Source: JAKACA01 sp050010115
GTDB lineage: Bacteria > Actinomycetota > Acidimicrobiia > Acidimicrobiales > Bog-793
NCBI GenBank assembly: GCA_050010115.1
Contig: JBEKLQ010000066.1
Coordinates: 1 to 23,394, forward strand
Direction: 5' to 3'
DNA length: 23,394 bases
Shown: positions 6,964 through 13,894 of the stretch, one piece after another
How the letters are laid out: every line of letters starts with the position of its first letter
Position numbering within the stretch: the stretch's first letter is position 1
The notes under the pieces: model-generated
Databases searched by the model: none
Told to the model about the DNA's origin: nothing
The model's input: only the letters and a program-made list of their open reading frames with translations
Made by a program: the position numbers and the translations under genes

Positions 6964-8589
6964 TCACGCGGACCCGGCAAGCCCGAGCAGCTCCTCGGCA
7001 TGGCGCCGTGCGGCGGCCGATCCAGGCTGGCCCGACAGCATTCGCGACAGCTCGATCAAGCGGTCCTCGCCCTCCACTTCTCGGGCCGCGGCCACCGTCC
7101 GGCCCTGCCGCACCTCTTTGGTGACAGCCACCTGGGCATCGGCGAACGCGGCCACCTGGGCCAGGTGAGTGACGACGAGGACCTGGTGCCCGGCGGCGGC
7201 AAGCTGGTGCAGAGCCCGGCCGACGGCGAGCGCCGCTTCGCCACCGACGCCGGCGTCGACCTCGTCGAAGACGAGGGTCGGGGGCGCCTCGCTCAGCACG
7301 AGCCGAGTGGCGAGCATCACGCGGGCCAGCTCGCCCCCAGATGCGACCTTCTCCAGCGGGAGGGCAGGCTCGCCCGGGTTCGCTCCGAACAAGAAACCCA
7401 CCTCATCTCCCCTCCCACCCCCCACGACGATCTCGAGCCGGCCTTTGGCCAGGGCGAGGGTGGTGAAGTGCGATTGGACCGCCTTGGCAAGCCGGGGCGC
7501 TGCTTTTCGTCTGGCGTCGCCCAACTGCTGCTCGGCTTCCCGGAGCAGCTGGGCTGCACAGCGCCGTTCCTCCTCGATGGCGTGCCTCAGATCCTCGCCT
7601 GCTTCGAGATCCGCCAGTCGCTGCCTGGAGGCGGCCTCGAAGCCGATCACGTCGCTCAGCCGATCGCCGTACTTCCGCCGGAGCTCCGACAACAGGTGTC
7701 GCCGGGCTTGCACCGCGCCCAGGCGCTCCGGATCGTCCTCGAATGTCTCTTCACGTTGCCGAAGCTCAGCTGCCACGTCGGCGAGCTCGCTCTGCACGCT
7801 CCGGAGCCGGGTGGCCAGGTCCCCGAGTGGATCGTGAGCATCGAGTCCGGCCGCCGCGATCCCGACCAGGTCGGCTGCTCCCGCCTGATCCCCAGCGCCG
7901 TCCCCGCCGGCCAGACTGCCCCGGGCGGCCTGCACTGCGAGGCGAAGCGCCTCAGCGGCGCCGAGGACTGCCTCTTCGGCCTCGAGGCGGGTTTCTTCGT
8001 CGGGGTCGCCGACCGCTGCGGCCTCGAGCTCGCCAACTTGGAATCGCAACAGGTCGACCTCACGCGCCAGCTGTCGCGCGTCCCCTCCGATCTCGCCGAG
8101 CCGGCGGGTCAGCTCGGCGACTTCGGCACTGCGCGTGTCGACCTCCGAGGTGTCCACGGCGCCGAAGCGATCCAGCGCGTGACGCTGGGCCCCCTGGTGG
8201 AGCAGCGACTGGTGGGCATGCTGGCCGTGCAGGTCGACAAGCTGGTCGCCGAGGTCGCCGAGGGCGGTGACCGTCGCCATGCGGCCGTCGATGTAGGCCC
8301 GAGAGCGTCCGTCGGCAGGGATCTCGCGGGTCACGATGATCTCCTCGATCCCAGCACGGACGTCGCCGGCGGGAGCGTCAGAGGTGAATCGGCCCTCGAC
8401 GACGGCATGGGTCGCACCGCTGCGCACGAGTGTCGCGTCAGCCCGCCCGCCCACAAGGAGCTCGAGAGCTTCGACCACGAGCGTCTTGCCTGCACCGGTC
8501 TCGCCCGTGAGCGCTGTCATCCCCGGCCCGATGACCAGCACCAGATCCTCGATCACACCGATGTCCCGGACGTGGATCTCGACGAGCAT
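6964..8589 (-). CDS. recN: DNA repair protein RecN
   Basis: RecN is an SMC-like ATPase that acts early in double-strand break repair. The 541-residue protein has a Walker A GETGAGKT at residues 29-36, near the start MLVEIHVRDIGVIEDL. A long coiled-coil hinge region fills the middle, with Glu/Arg/Ala-rich stretches around residues 145-370. The C-terminus has the ABC signature region (ASGGELARVMLATRLVL) and Walker B TLVFDEVDAGVGG. It starts 14 nt after the nadK stop, so the two are co-transcribed; nadK-recN is a standard actinobacterial pair. Confidence 0.96.
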   Translation of the reverse strand: MLVEIHVRDIGVIEDLVLVIGPGMTALTGETGAGKTLVVEALELLVGGRADATLVRSGATHAVVEGRFTSDAPAGDVRAGIEEIIVTREIPADGRSRAYIDGRMATVTALGDLGDQLVDLHGQHAHQSLLHQGAQRHALDRFGAVDTSEVDTRSAEVAELTRRLGEIGGDARQLAREVDLLRFQVGELEAAAVGDPDEETRLEAEEAVLGAAEALRLAVQAARGSLAGGDGAGDQAGAADLVGIAAAGLDAHDPLGDLATRLRSVQSELADVAAELRQREETFEDDPERLGAVQARRHLLSELRRKYGDRLSDVIGFEAASRQRLADLEAGEDLRHAIEEERRCAAQLLREAEQQLGDARRKAAPRLAKAVQSHFTTLALAKGRLEIVVGGGRGDEVGFLFGANPGEPALPLEKVASGGELARVMLATRLVLSEAPPTLVFDEVDAGVGGEAALAVGRALHQLAAAGHQVLVVTHLAQVAAFADAQVAVTKEVRQGRTVAAAREVEGEDRLIELSRMLSGQPGSAAARRHAEELLGLAGSA

Positions 8590-8603
8590 GCAGCGTTCGC
8601 GCC

Positions 8604-9470
8604 TCAGCGGTCCGCGAGAGAGAGACGAGCTCGCAGCACCGACTGGAAGTCCAGGTCGCCGAATCGGACGAACCGTGCCGGCAGCTCGGACGCCGAGCAG
8701 ACCAGGGCGTCTCCGGGAACGAGGGGAATGAAGCGCATTCCGTCGAGGACGGCTGTCGCCGGTCGGTCGTCGAGCAGGGTCAGCACGACCGGCTCATCGG
8801 GTCCGACAACGAGCGACCGGTCGAACACGAGATGAGGTGCCACCGGGGTCAACACGAGCGCCCGCATCGTCGGCGACACAACCGGGCCCCGGGCCGACAG
8901 GTTGTAGGCCGTGGAGCCGGTCGGGGTGCACACGAGGAGGCCATCGGCCACGTAGGTCAGGAAGCGGCGCCCTCCGATGTCCACCCCTACCCGGATGGTG
9001 TGACCAGGCGCGATGCGCTCGACGATGGCTTCGTTGAGGGCGACGTGCGTGGAGCCGGCGCCTGCGGCGGCATCGCCCTTGCGCACCGTCACCGCCAGTG
9101 CCATGCGCTCCTCAACCTGGTATGTGCCATTGATCAGGTGCTCGAAGGCGGTCTGCATCCCCGCCGGCTCGACTTGGGCGAGGAAGCCCATCCTGCCGAG
9201 ATTGATCCCGAGCACCGGTGTCCCGTGCGGCAACGCCACCTGAACGGTACGCAGGATCGTCCCGTCACCACCGAAGCTCACGGCGAAGTCCCACTGCCGG
9301 CTCGACTCAGGCGGCTCGCCGGACGCGAAGTCCACCTCGTAGCCGCGCGTTTCCCACCAGGCCCGCGCCACAGCGGACAGATCGGTTGCAGCTGGCCGGT
9401 CCGGGTGGACGACGAAGAGCACGGACCTCACCGGGTCATCCTCGCGGCTCACGGCTCCGGGTGCCAGCAT
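8604..9470 (-). CDS. nadK: NAD kinase
   Basis: NadK phosphorylates NAD to NADP. The GGDGT motif is at residues 67-71. The product also has GINLGRMGFLAQVEP, LNEAIVERI and the conserved TPTGSTAYNLSARGPVVSP segment that binds NAD. Two starts are plausible. The ATG at 9470 has a GGGAG six nt upstream and gives 288 aa. A GTG at 9431 (VRSVLFVVHPDR) has GAGG upstream and gives the shorter N-terminus common in the family. I keep the ATG but with limited certainty about the start. It lies 39 nt downstream of the phasin-like gene. Confidence 0.95.
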   Translation of the reverse strand: MLAPGAVSREDDPVRSVLFVVHPDRPAATDLSAVARAWWETRGYEVDFASGEPPESSRQWDFAVSFGGDGTILRTVQVALPHGTPVLGINLGRMGFLAQVEPAGMQTAFEHLINGTYQVEERMALAVTVRKGDAAAGAGSTHVALNEAIVERIAPGHTIRVGVDIGGRRFLTYVADGLLVCTPTGSTAYNLSARGPVVSPTMRALVLTPVAPHLVFDRSLVVGPDEPVVLTLLDDRPATAVLDGMRFIPLVPGDALVCSASELPARFVRFGDLDFQSVLRARLSLADR

Positions 9471-9509
9471 TGCCGGCTCCCGTGGCGCCTATAGGCCGTC
9501 CGCCGGTCG

Positions 9510-10181
9510 TTATGACGACTTGCGAGCGCCCGTTGCCTTCCGGGTGCCGGCTGCCGCCTTGCGCACCGGGGCCTTGGCGGCGGCGGCCTTCGCGGCCGCA
9601 GGGGCCTTCGTAGCCGCAGGGGCCTTCGTAGCGGTGCGAGCGACCGGAGCGGTGCGAGCCGCAGCCCTGGTGGGGGCCTTCTTCACTGCTGCTTTCCGCG
9701 CCGGGGCCTTCCTGGCCGGGGCCTTCCTGGCCGGGGCCGCAGCCGGTACAGCCGGCTTGCCCTGGACGCGGTCGACGGCGCTGGTGACGACGGCTTCGGC
9801 TTCCTTGCGAGCCCTCGACGCTTCGCGCCGGCCGGTCCGGCGAGCTCCCTCGGCGCGCTCGGTCACCGTGCGAACCGTGCCCGCGCCTGCCGAGCGGGCC
9901 GAGCTGATGAACTTCTCGACGATCTTCGTCACCTCATCAGAACTGACCAGGCCGAGCTGCTCGACCTGGCGCTTGACCTCGCGCCTGACCACCTCGGTCA
10001 GTTGCTCAGCACTGCGGCGGCTGCGGCTGACCAGGTCTTCGACCAGCTCATTAGCGCGCTCACGGCCAACTTCGCCTTCCTTGACGAGGTCCCGCACAAG
10101 GGACTCGGCGCGCTTACGGGTGATCTGGGTGAAAGTCAAGCCGGCGGTGACATACCGATCCAGCGGTTTCGATTTGGCCAT
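9510..10181 (-). CDS. Phasin-like protein with histone H1-like Lys/Ala-rich tail
   Basis: The 223-residue product has two parts. Residues about 5-130 are predicted helical and charged (YVTAGLTFTQITRKRAESLV, VGRERANELVEDLVSRSRR, QVEQLGLVSSDEV), resembling polyhydroxyalkanoate granule-associated (PhaF/PhaI-type) phasins. Residues about 140-223 are low-complexity Lys/Ala/Pro repeats (APARKAPARKAPARKA, KAPAATKAPAAAKA), as in PhaF and bacterial histone H1-like proteins, which bind DNA nonspecifically. A likely role is nucleoid or granule association; the function is inferred from composition only. No PHA synthase gene is in the window. It precedes nadK, where mycobacteria have tlyA. A good promoter places its transcript start at the ATG. 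Confidence 0.75.
   Translation of the reverse strand: MAKSKPLDRYVTAGLTFTQITRKRAESLVRDLVKEGEVGRERANELVEDLVSRSRRSAEQLTEVVRREVKRQVEQLGLVSSDEVTKIVEKFISSARSAGAGTVRTVTERAEGARRTGRREASRARKEAEAVVTSAVDRVQGKPAVPAAAPARKAPARKAPARKAAVKKAPTRAAARTAPVARTATKAPAATKAPAAAKAAAAKAPVRKAAAGTRKATGARKSS
9598..9632. repeat. 18-bp tandem repeat in the Lys/Ala-rich tail coding region
   Basis: Two near-complete copies of an 18-bp unit (GCAGGGGCCTTCGTAGCC) encode the ATKAPA-type repeats of the phasin-like protein. Confidence 0.8.
9701..9738. repeat. 15-bp tandem repeat in the Lys/Ala-rich tail coding region
   Basis: About 2.5 copies of CCGGGGCCTTCCTGG encode the ARKAP repeats. Length variation between strains would be expected here. 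Confidence 0.8.
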
Positions 10182-10187
10182 ACCGCG

Positions 10188-10215
10188 ATTGTACCGTGAG
10201 CAGGACTGCTTGCAA
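10188..10215 (-). promoter_or_regulatory. Sigma-70-type promoter of the phasin-like/nadK/recN run
   Basis: On the minus strand TTGCAA (10210-10215), a 16-nt spacer and TACAAT (10188-10193) form the best promoter in the window. Only 6 nt separate the -10 box from the ATG at 10181, so the message is probably leaderless. Confidence 0.6.
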
Positions 10216-10238
10216 CAGTAAGCACTTGCGATCCCGAG

Positions 10239-11009
10239 TCAGCGCCTGGGCGCCAAGCGACCGACGACTGCGGCGAGATCGTCGGCCTCAACTGCGGGCT
10301 CGGGCTCGACCGGGGCGTGTCCCCGGAGCGTGACCCCGGTCAGCACGAGAGCGAACTTCGCCCCGAGCCGCTCGGCAAGCTTGCCGTCAGTCGACGGCCG
10401 GTCGCCCACCACGACCTCGACGGGCCCGAGCGTGCGCCGGACCAGATCGACAACGGGTCCGAACGGCTTGCCCGCCACCTCCGCCGTGGCGCCACCGGCG
10501 GTCGCCACGGCGGCGACGAACGATCCGGCCCCGGGTAACAACCCGGACGACGTCGGGAAGGTGGCGTCGTCGTTGGTCGCGATGAGCCTCGCGCCGGCTC
10601 GGAGCGCCGTCGCCGCCGCTGCGAGCCTCGAGAAGTCAAACCCCAGGTCAAAGCCCACTACCACCGCGTCAAAGCCCTCCTCCCCCTGGACCGAACCCGG
10701 CTCGACCGCCTCGACGCCGCGAGCCTCGAGTGCCTCGCGGATACCCGGTCCCCCCAGCATGAGTGCCCGCTCGCCTGGCTCGAGCAGCGCCGCTGCTGCC
10801 ATGGACGACGTGATGAGGTCGCTCGGGTCCGAGGCCATCGCCATCCGCTCGAGCTTGGCAAGATGCTCCGCCCGCGTCGGGTACGAGTTGTTCGTCAGGA
10901 AGACGACCCGTGTGCCGCCAGCCCTGAGGCGACGGACGGCATCGGCTGCACCGGGGATCGGGTCATCGGCGAGCCAGATCACTCCGTCGCAGTCGAGGAT
11001 CCAGGTCAT
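10239..11009 (-). CDS. HAD-superfamily (class IIA, NagD-like) phosphatase
   Basis: The 256-residue product is a HAD-IIA phosphatase. Motif I is DCDGV (Asp6, Asp8), followed by VVFLTNNSYPTRAEHLAKL, the cap domain, GKPFGPVVDL (motif III region) and VGDRPSTDGKLAERLGAKFALVLTGVT (motif IV). A related mycobacterial protein upstream of tlyA-nadK (Rv1692) is described as a glycerol-3-phosphate phosphatase. The same role is plausible here from synteny but is inferred. The start is the ATG at 11009 (MTWILDCDGV). The frame is open further upstream to 11063, but that adds only unconserved sequence. It diverges from the DUF1015 gene. Confidence 0.88.
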   Translation of the reverse strand: MTWILDCDGVIWLADDPIPGAADAVRRLRAGGTRVVFLTNNSYPTRAEHLAKLERMAMASDPSDLITSSMAAAALLEPGERALMLGGPGIREALEARGVEAVEPGSVQGEEGFDAVVVGFDLGFDFSRLAAAATALRAGARLIATNDDATFPTSSGLLPGAGSFVAAVATAGGATAEVAGKPFGPVVDLVRRTLGPVEVVVGDRPSTDGKLAERLGAKFALVLTGVTLRGHAPVEPEPAVEADDLAAVVGRLAPRR

Positions 11010-11028
11010 CGGCCGATCCAGGTCATCG
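10998..11028. repeat. 14-bp direct repeat over the HAD gene start
   Basis: GATCCAGGTCATCG occurs at 10998-11011 and again at 11015-11028, a period of 17 nt. The duplication copies the start codon of the HAD gene and its first codons out of frame. Confidence 0.85.
11006..11026 (-). other. Possible upstream mini-ORF coupled to the HAD gene
   Basis: The upstream copy of the direct repeat gives ATG at 11026 and the six-codon peptide MTWIGR. Its TGA overlaps the real ATG at 11009 as ATGA. It could reinitiate translation of the phosphatase, but no ribosome binding site supports it. Confidence 0.3.
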
Positions 11029-11097
11029 AACGATGCTGCCACGCACGCTTCGGCCAGGCACAACTGGGCCGACGACCGGATGTGCTACTCATGGGCC

Positions 11098-12306
11098 ATG
11101 GCACGATTCGAACCGTTTCGCGGCACGACTTACGACCCGGACCGCGTCGTCGCCGATGACGTGATCGCACCGCCGTACGACGTCGTCAGCGCAGCGTCTC
11201 GGCAGCAACTCGCCACACGGAGCCCTTACAACGCCATCCACGTCGAGCTGCCCGTGCCTGATCCGGACGCCGGGCGAGACGCCTACGAGAACGCTGCCTC
11301 GATCTTCGACCGCTGGCACGCCGAGGGGACGGTCCGGGTGGGAGAGCGGCCGGCGTACTACGTGTACCGGATGACGTTTCGGGAGGAGGACGGCTCACTG
11401 AGAGCAACGACCGGCGTGCTCGGCGCCCTCGGACTCGACCCAGACCACCGGGGCGACGTGCTCCCACATGAGCAGACGACCTCGAAGGACAAGCACGACC
11501 GTCTGTCCCTCCTGCGGTCGGCGCGGACCAATTTCTCGCCCATCTGGGGACTCGCCGTGGGCGACGGTCTCTCGAGCGCCTGTGTGGCCGCCATACCGGA
11601 CGCGGGCGAGCCGTGGTCGGCAACCGACGACAGTGGCGTCCTCCACGAGCGCTTCACGGTGACCGACCCGGACTTGATCGGCCGGATCTCTGCGGCAGTC
11701 GGCGGTGCGCCGGTCCTCATCGCCGACGGGCACCACCGGTACGAGACCGCTTGCACGTACTGGTCGGAGAACCCGAGCGTGCCCGGCTCGGATCTGGTGC
11801 TGGCGCTCGTCGTCGAGCTCGCCGAGGAGCAACTGGCCGTGCAGGCGATCCATCGGTTGTGGAGCAACGTCGACGACCGGGCCCTGCCGCAGCTCCTGAC
11901 TCGGCACTTCGAGGTGACAGAGGGACCAGCCGACCCGATCGCCCTGCGAGACACGATGGGCGAAGTCGGGGCCCTCGGTCTCATCACCCGCTCCGGCTCA
12001 TGGCTGCTACGCCCGACCGAGGCGCTGGAGGCGGCGGCACCCGACGACCTGGACTCGAGCCGGCTGGCCTTTGCGCTCCAGGACCTCGGCATCGACCCCG
12101 GCGCCGTGACCTTCCAGCACGGCGCCACGATCGTTCGGGACGCCGTGCTCTCCGGCGAGGCCAATGCCGCCGTGTTACTCCGCCCCGTGTCGATCGCCCA
12201 GATCGCCCGCACGGCCCGCGGCGGCTCGCGGATGCCGCCGAAGTCCACGTTCTTCCACCCGAAACCCCGCACCGGCGTGGTGTTCCGCGAGCTCGATCCG
12301 AGCTGA
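11098..12306 (+). CDS. DUF1015-family protein
   Basis: The 402-residue product starts MARFEPFRGTTYDPDRV and carries the DUF1015 blocks VIAPPYDVVS, YNAIHVELP, YYVYRM, LPHEQT and ADGHHRYETACTYW, ending with PPKSTFFHPKPRTGVVFREL. The family is widespread in bacteria and archaea without an agreed biochemical function; its older name links it to SerC-like proteins. The start at 11098 is chosen from the conserved N-terminus. An ATG 18 nt upstream (MCYSWA) is in frame and cannot be excluded. It is a single-gene unit, divergent from the HAD gene and followed by a strong hairpin. Confidence 0.88.
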   Translation: MARFEPFRGTTYDPDRVVADDVIAPPYDVVSAASRQQLATRSPYNAIHVELPVPDPDAGRDAYENAASIFDRWHAEGTVRVGERPAYYVYRMTFREEDGSLRATTGVLGALGLDPDHRGDVLPHEQTTSKDKHDRLSLLRSARTNFSPIWGLAVGDGLSSACVAAIPDAGEPWSATDDSGVLHERFTVTDPDLIGRISAAVGGAPVLIADGHHRYETACTYWSENPSVPGSDLVLALVVELAEEQLAVQAIHRLWSNVDDRALPQLLTRHFEVTEGPADPIALRDTMGEVGALGLITRSGSWLLRPTEALEAAAPDDLDSSRLAFALQDLGIDPGAVTFQHGATIVRDAVLSGEANAAVLLRPVSIAQIARTARGGSRMPPKSTFFHPKPRTGVVFRELDPS

Positions 12307-12390
12307 CCGGGCCTAGCCCGTTACTCGGGGGCGGCTCCGGCCCGCGACCGGGATACAGCTCGGCTCCCTGCCGGACCACCGACGTCGCGG

Positions 12391-12429
12391 GCCGGTCACC
12401 CGCCGGGGTGGCTGAAGCGGGTGACCGGC
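12391..12429. terminator. Strong bidirectional hairpin between convergent genes
   Basis: GCCGGTCACCCGC (12391-12403) pairs perfectly with 12417-12429 across a 13-nt loop. It lies between the DUF1015 stop (12306) and the stop of the serine-rich gene (12445). There is no T-run, as is common in GC-rich actinobacteria. Confidence 0.6.
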
Positions 12430-12444
12430 TGGTGCCGCGACCGA

Positions 12445-12834
12445 TCAGATGGTCGACGCGGCGCCCGCCCCGCCGACTGCCGCCGAGCCCGTGGCCGTCG
12501 AGCTGGAGGAGCTCGAGCTGGACGACCCTGAACTGGACGAGCCTGAACTGGACGAGCCCATATTCGGGCAGTTGTGCGTCGTGGACGTCGGCTTCGTGCT
12601 CGTGCTGGCGCTCGGCTTGGACGCTTGGCTGGCCGCGAGCTTCGTGGCAGCGCTTCGGCTCGACGCCGCCGACGCGCTGCCACTCAGCTTGCTCGAGCTT
12701 GCTGCCGTCGTCGCCTTGGCCACGTGGTGCGCGACCTGGTGCGTCTGAGCAGAAGCGATGGCGCCACCAAGGCCGATGGTCCCGCCCATCAGGGCGAGCC
12801 CGGTGGCGAAAGCAGCGGTGCGTTTGAGTTGCAT
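12445..12834 (-). CDS. Small secreted serine-rich protein, function unknown
   Basis: I do not recognise this 129-residue protein. It starts MQLKRTAAFATGLALMGG, a clear signal peptide with cleavage likely near ASA-QT (residue 30). The mature part is Ala/Ser/Lys/Thr-rich and probably disordered. It has a single Cys in the motif THNCPNMG (about residues 86-93), then a tail of SSSSG repeats. A Ser-rich linker with one Cys could be anchored or crosslinked outside the cell, but this is speculation. The start is supported by GGAG about 7 nt upstream. Two palindromes lie just before it. It neighbours a second secreted protein. Confidence 0.75.
   Translation of the reverse strand: MQLKRTAAFATGLALMGGTIGLGGAIASAQTHQVAHHVAKATTAASSSKLSGSASAASSRSAATKLAASQASKPSASTSTKPTSTTHNCPNMGSSSSGSSSSGSSSSSSSSSTATGSAAVGGAGAASTI
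12515..12559. repeat. 15-bp tandem repeat encoding SSSSG
   Basis: Three 15-bp units (GAACTGGACGAGCCT and variants) lie back to back and encode SSSSG repeats on the minus strand. Confidence 0.85.
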
Positions 12835-12852
12835 GGGGTGTCTTCTCCTTAG

Positions 12853-12874
12853 TACCGGTACACCGAGTACTCGG
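12853..12874. promoter_or_regulatory. Paired palindromes upstream of the serine-rich secreted gene
   Basis: TACCGGTA (12853-12860) and CCGAGTACTCGG (12863-12874) are perfect palindromes 2 nt apart, 19-40 nt before the ATG at 12834. They could be an operator or 5' UTR hairpins. Confidence 0.4.
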
Positions 12875-13022
12875 CATGGTCCGGTTTACGAGCGACGCCT
12901 GTGCCTGAAATGGGGTGATCCTCCGATTTCCCGCTGAATCGCCCAACTGTCCTCGGGCACGACCACCCGCGTCGGCGTGGCTAGCGGAGAGCCAAGGGTT
13001 CCTTGCGGTGCGCTCTGCCTTC

Positions 13023-13802
13023 TCAGTCTCGGCCGTTGGAGGTCCAGCAGCTGGCGGAACCGTTGACATAGATGAGCTGCCCGCCGGGTCCCCAGATGTT
13101 CAAGTGCCACGGATACCCATCCAGTGCGACCGTCAGTGAGCCGATGGTGCCGCCGGCGATCGTTGCGTACTGGTCGACCAGCTTGGGCTGCACCACACCG
13201 AGGCTGCCAACGGGCTTGCCCACGACTGCGAACCGGGTCGCCAGCTGGCGGCAGCTCGTGCCGCCGAACGCCAGGACCGTCCGGGCGTGGCCATAGCCAC
13301 CCACTGGTGCTGTCGCCTTGAACACATAGGTGAACGTCTTGCCGTTGACGTCCACGGTATGGGTGGGACACTTCTTGTACACGACAGCGCACAGCGTGTC
13401 CATTCCCACGGTGGCGTATGAGAAGACCGTCAGGGTCTTCGTTATGAGGTACGCGGAGTGGTTCGCCATGGCGATCACCCGGTAGTAGTACCGGCCCATG
13501 GGATCGCCGGCGATCGTCCCGGACACTTTGGCGTCCGGCTTCGGTCGAGCAAGGATCTCCCAGGTGGTGCCGACTTGCTTTTGCAGCAGTACTGCGCTCA
13601 GCGGCTTGAGATTGGTCGAGTCAACGGTGTAGCCGATCTTCTGCCCGGCTGCGACATGAGTCGAACGGAGACTCCATGTGATGCGTGCTCTGGTCTCATT
13701 GACGCGTGTAACCTGCGACGCGCTCGCCATCGATACCAAGAGCGAGCCAGACATCACGGCCGAGATAGCTATGAGCTTCAGAGCTCTCGATACCTGCCTC
13801 AC
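13023..13802 (-). CDS. Secreted protein of unknown function
   Basis: I do not recognise this 259-residue protein. The N-terminus MRQVSRALKLIAISAVMSG to about ASA-SQ (residue 29) is a signal peptide. Residues about 35-125 look like an Ig/fibronectin-type beta domain (TWSLRSTHVAAGQKIGYTVD, GRYYYRVIAMANHS). The C-terminal half is beta-rich with four Cys (DTLC, YKKCP, GTSC, SASCW), enough for two disulfides. It faintly resembles NPCBM-type carbohydrate-binding folds (ATIAGGTIGSLTVALDG, HLNIWGPGGQLIYVNG); this is a weak guess. The start is GTG at 13802, with only a poor ribosome binding site. The region looks less GC-rich than its neighbours, which may mean recent acquisition. Confidence 0.7.
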   Translation of the reverse strand: MRQVSRALKLIAISAVMSGSLLVSMASASQVTRVNETRARITWSLRSTHVAAGQKIGYTVDSTNLKPLSAVLLQKQVGTTWEILARPKPDAKVSGTIAGDPMGRYYYRVIAMANHSAYLITKTLTVFSYATVGMDTLCAVVYKKCPTHTVDVNGKTFTYVFKATAPVGGYGHARTVLAFGGTSCRQLATRFAVVGKPVGSLGVVQPKLVDQYATIAGGTIGSLTVALDGYPWHLNIWGPGGQLIYVNGSASCWTSNGRD

Positions 13803-13894
13803 TCGTGATGCCCGTGCCTCATCTGGTCCAACCCGGACACTCGAAGTTGGCCGCTTCTCGCGTCGCCACGCCGCTGGCTGGCAACGTCATCGGC

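Noticed and set aside
6787..8835. A 682-codon open frame on the plus strand across recN and the start of pyrG
   Set aside because: It is antisense to two well-identified genes. Long antisense frames are usual in GC-rich DNA, and the translation has no recognisable domain.
10330..11097. Long N-terminal extension of the DUF1015 frame
   Set aside because: It is antisense to the HAD phosphatase, is low-complexity Ser/Arg/Pro, and lies upstream of the conserved MARFEPFRG start.
13803..13894. Regulatory or terminator element between korB and the secreted-protein gene
   Set aside because: Only short imperfect inverted repeats are visible, with no convincing stem or promoter.
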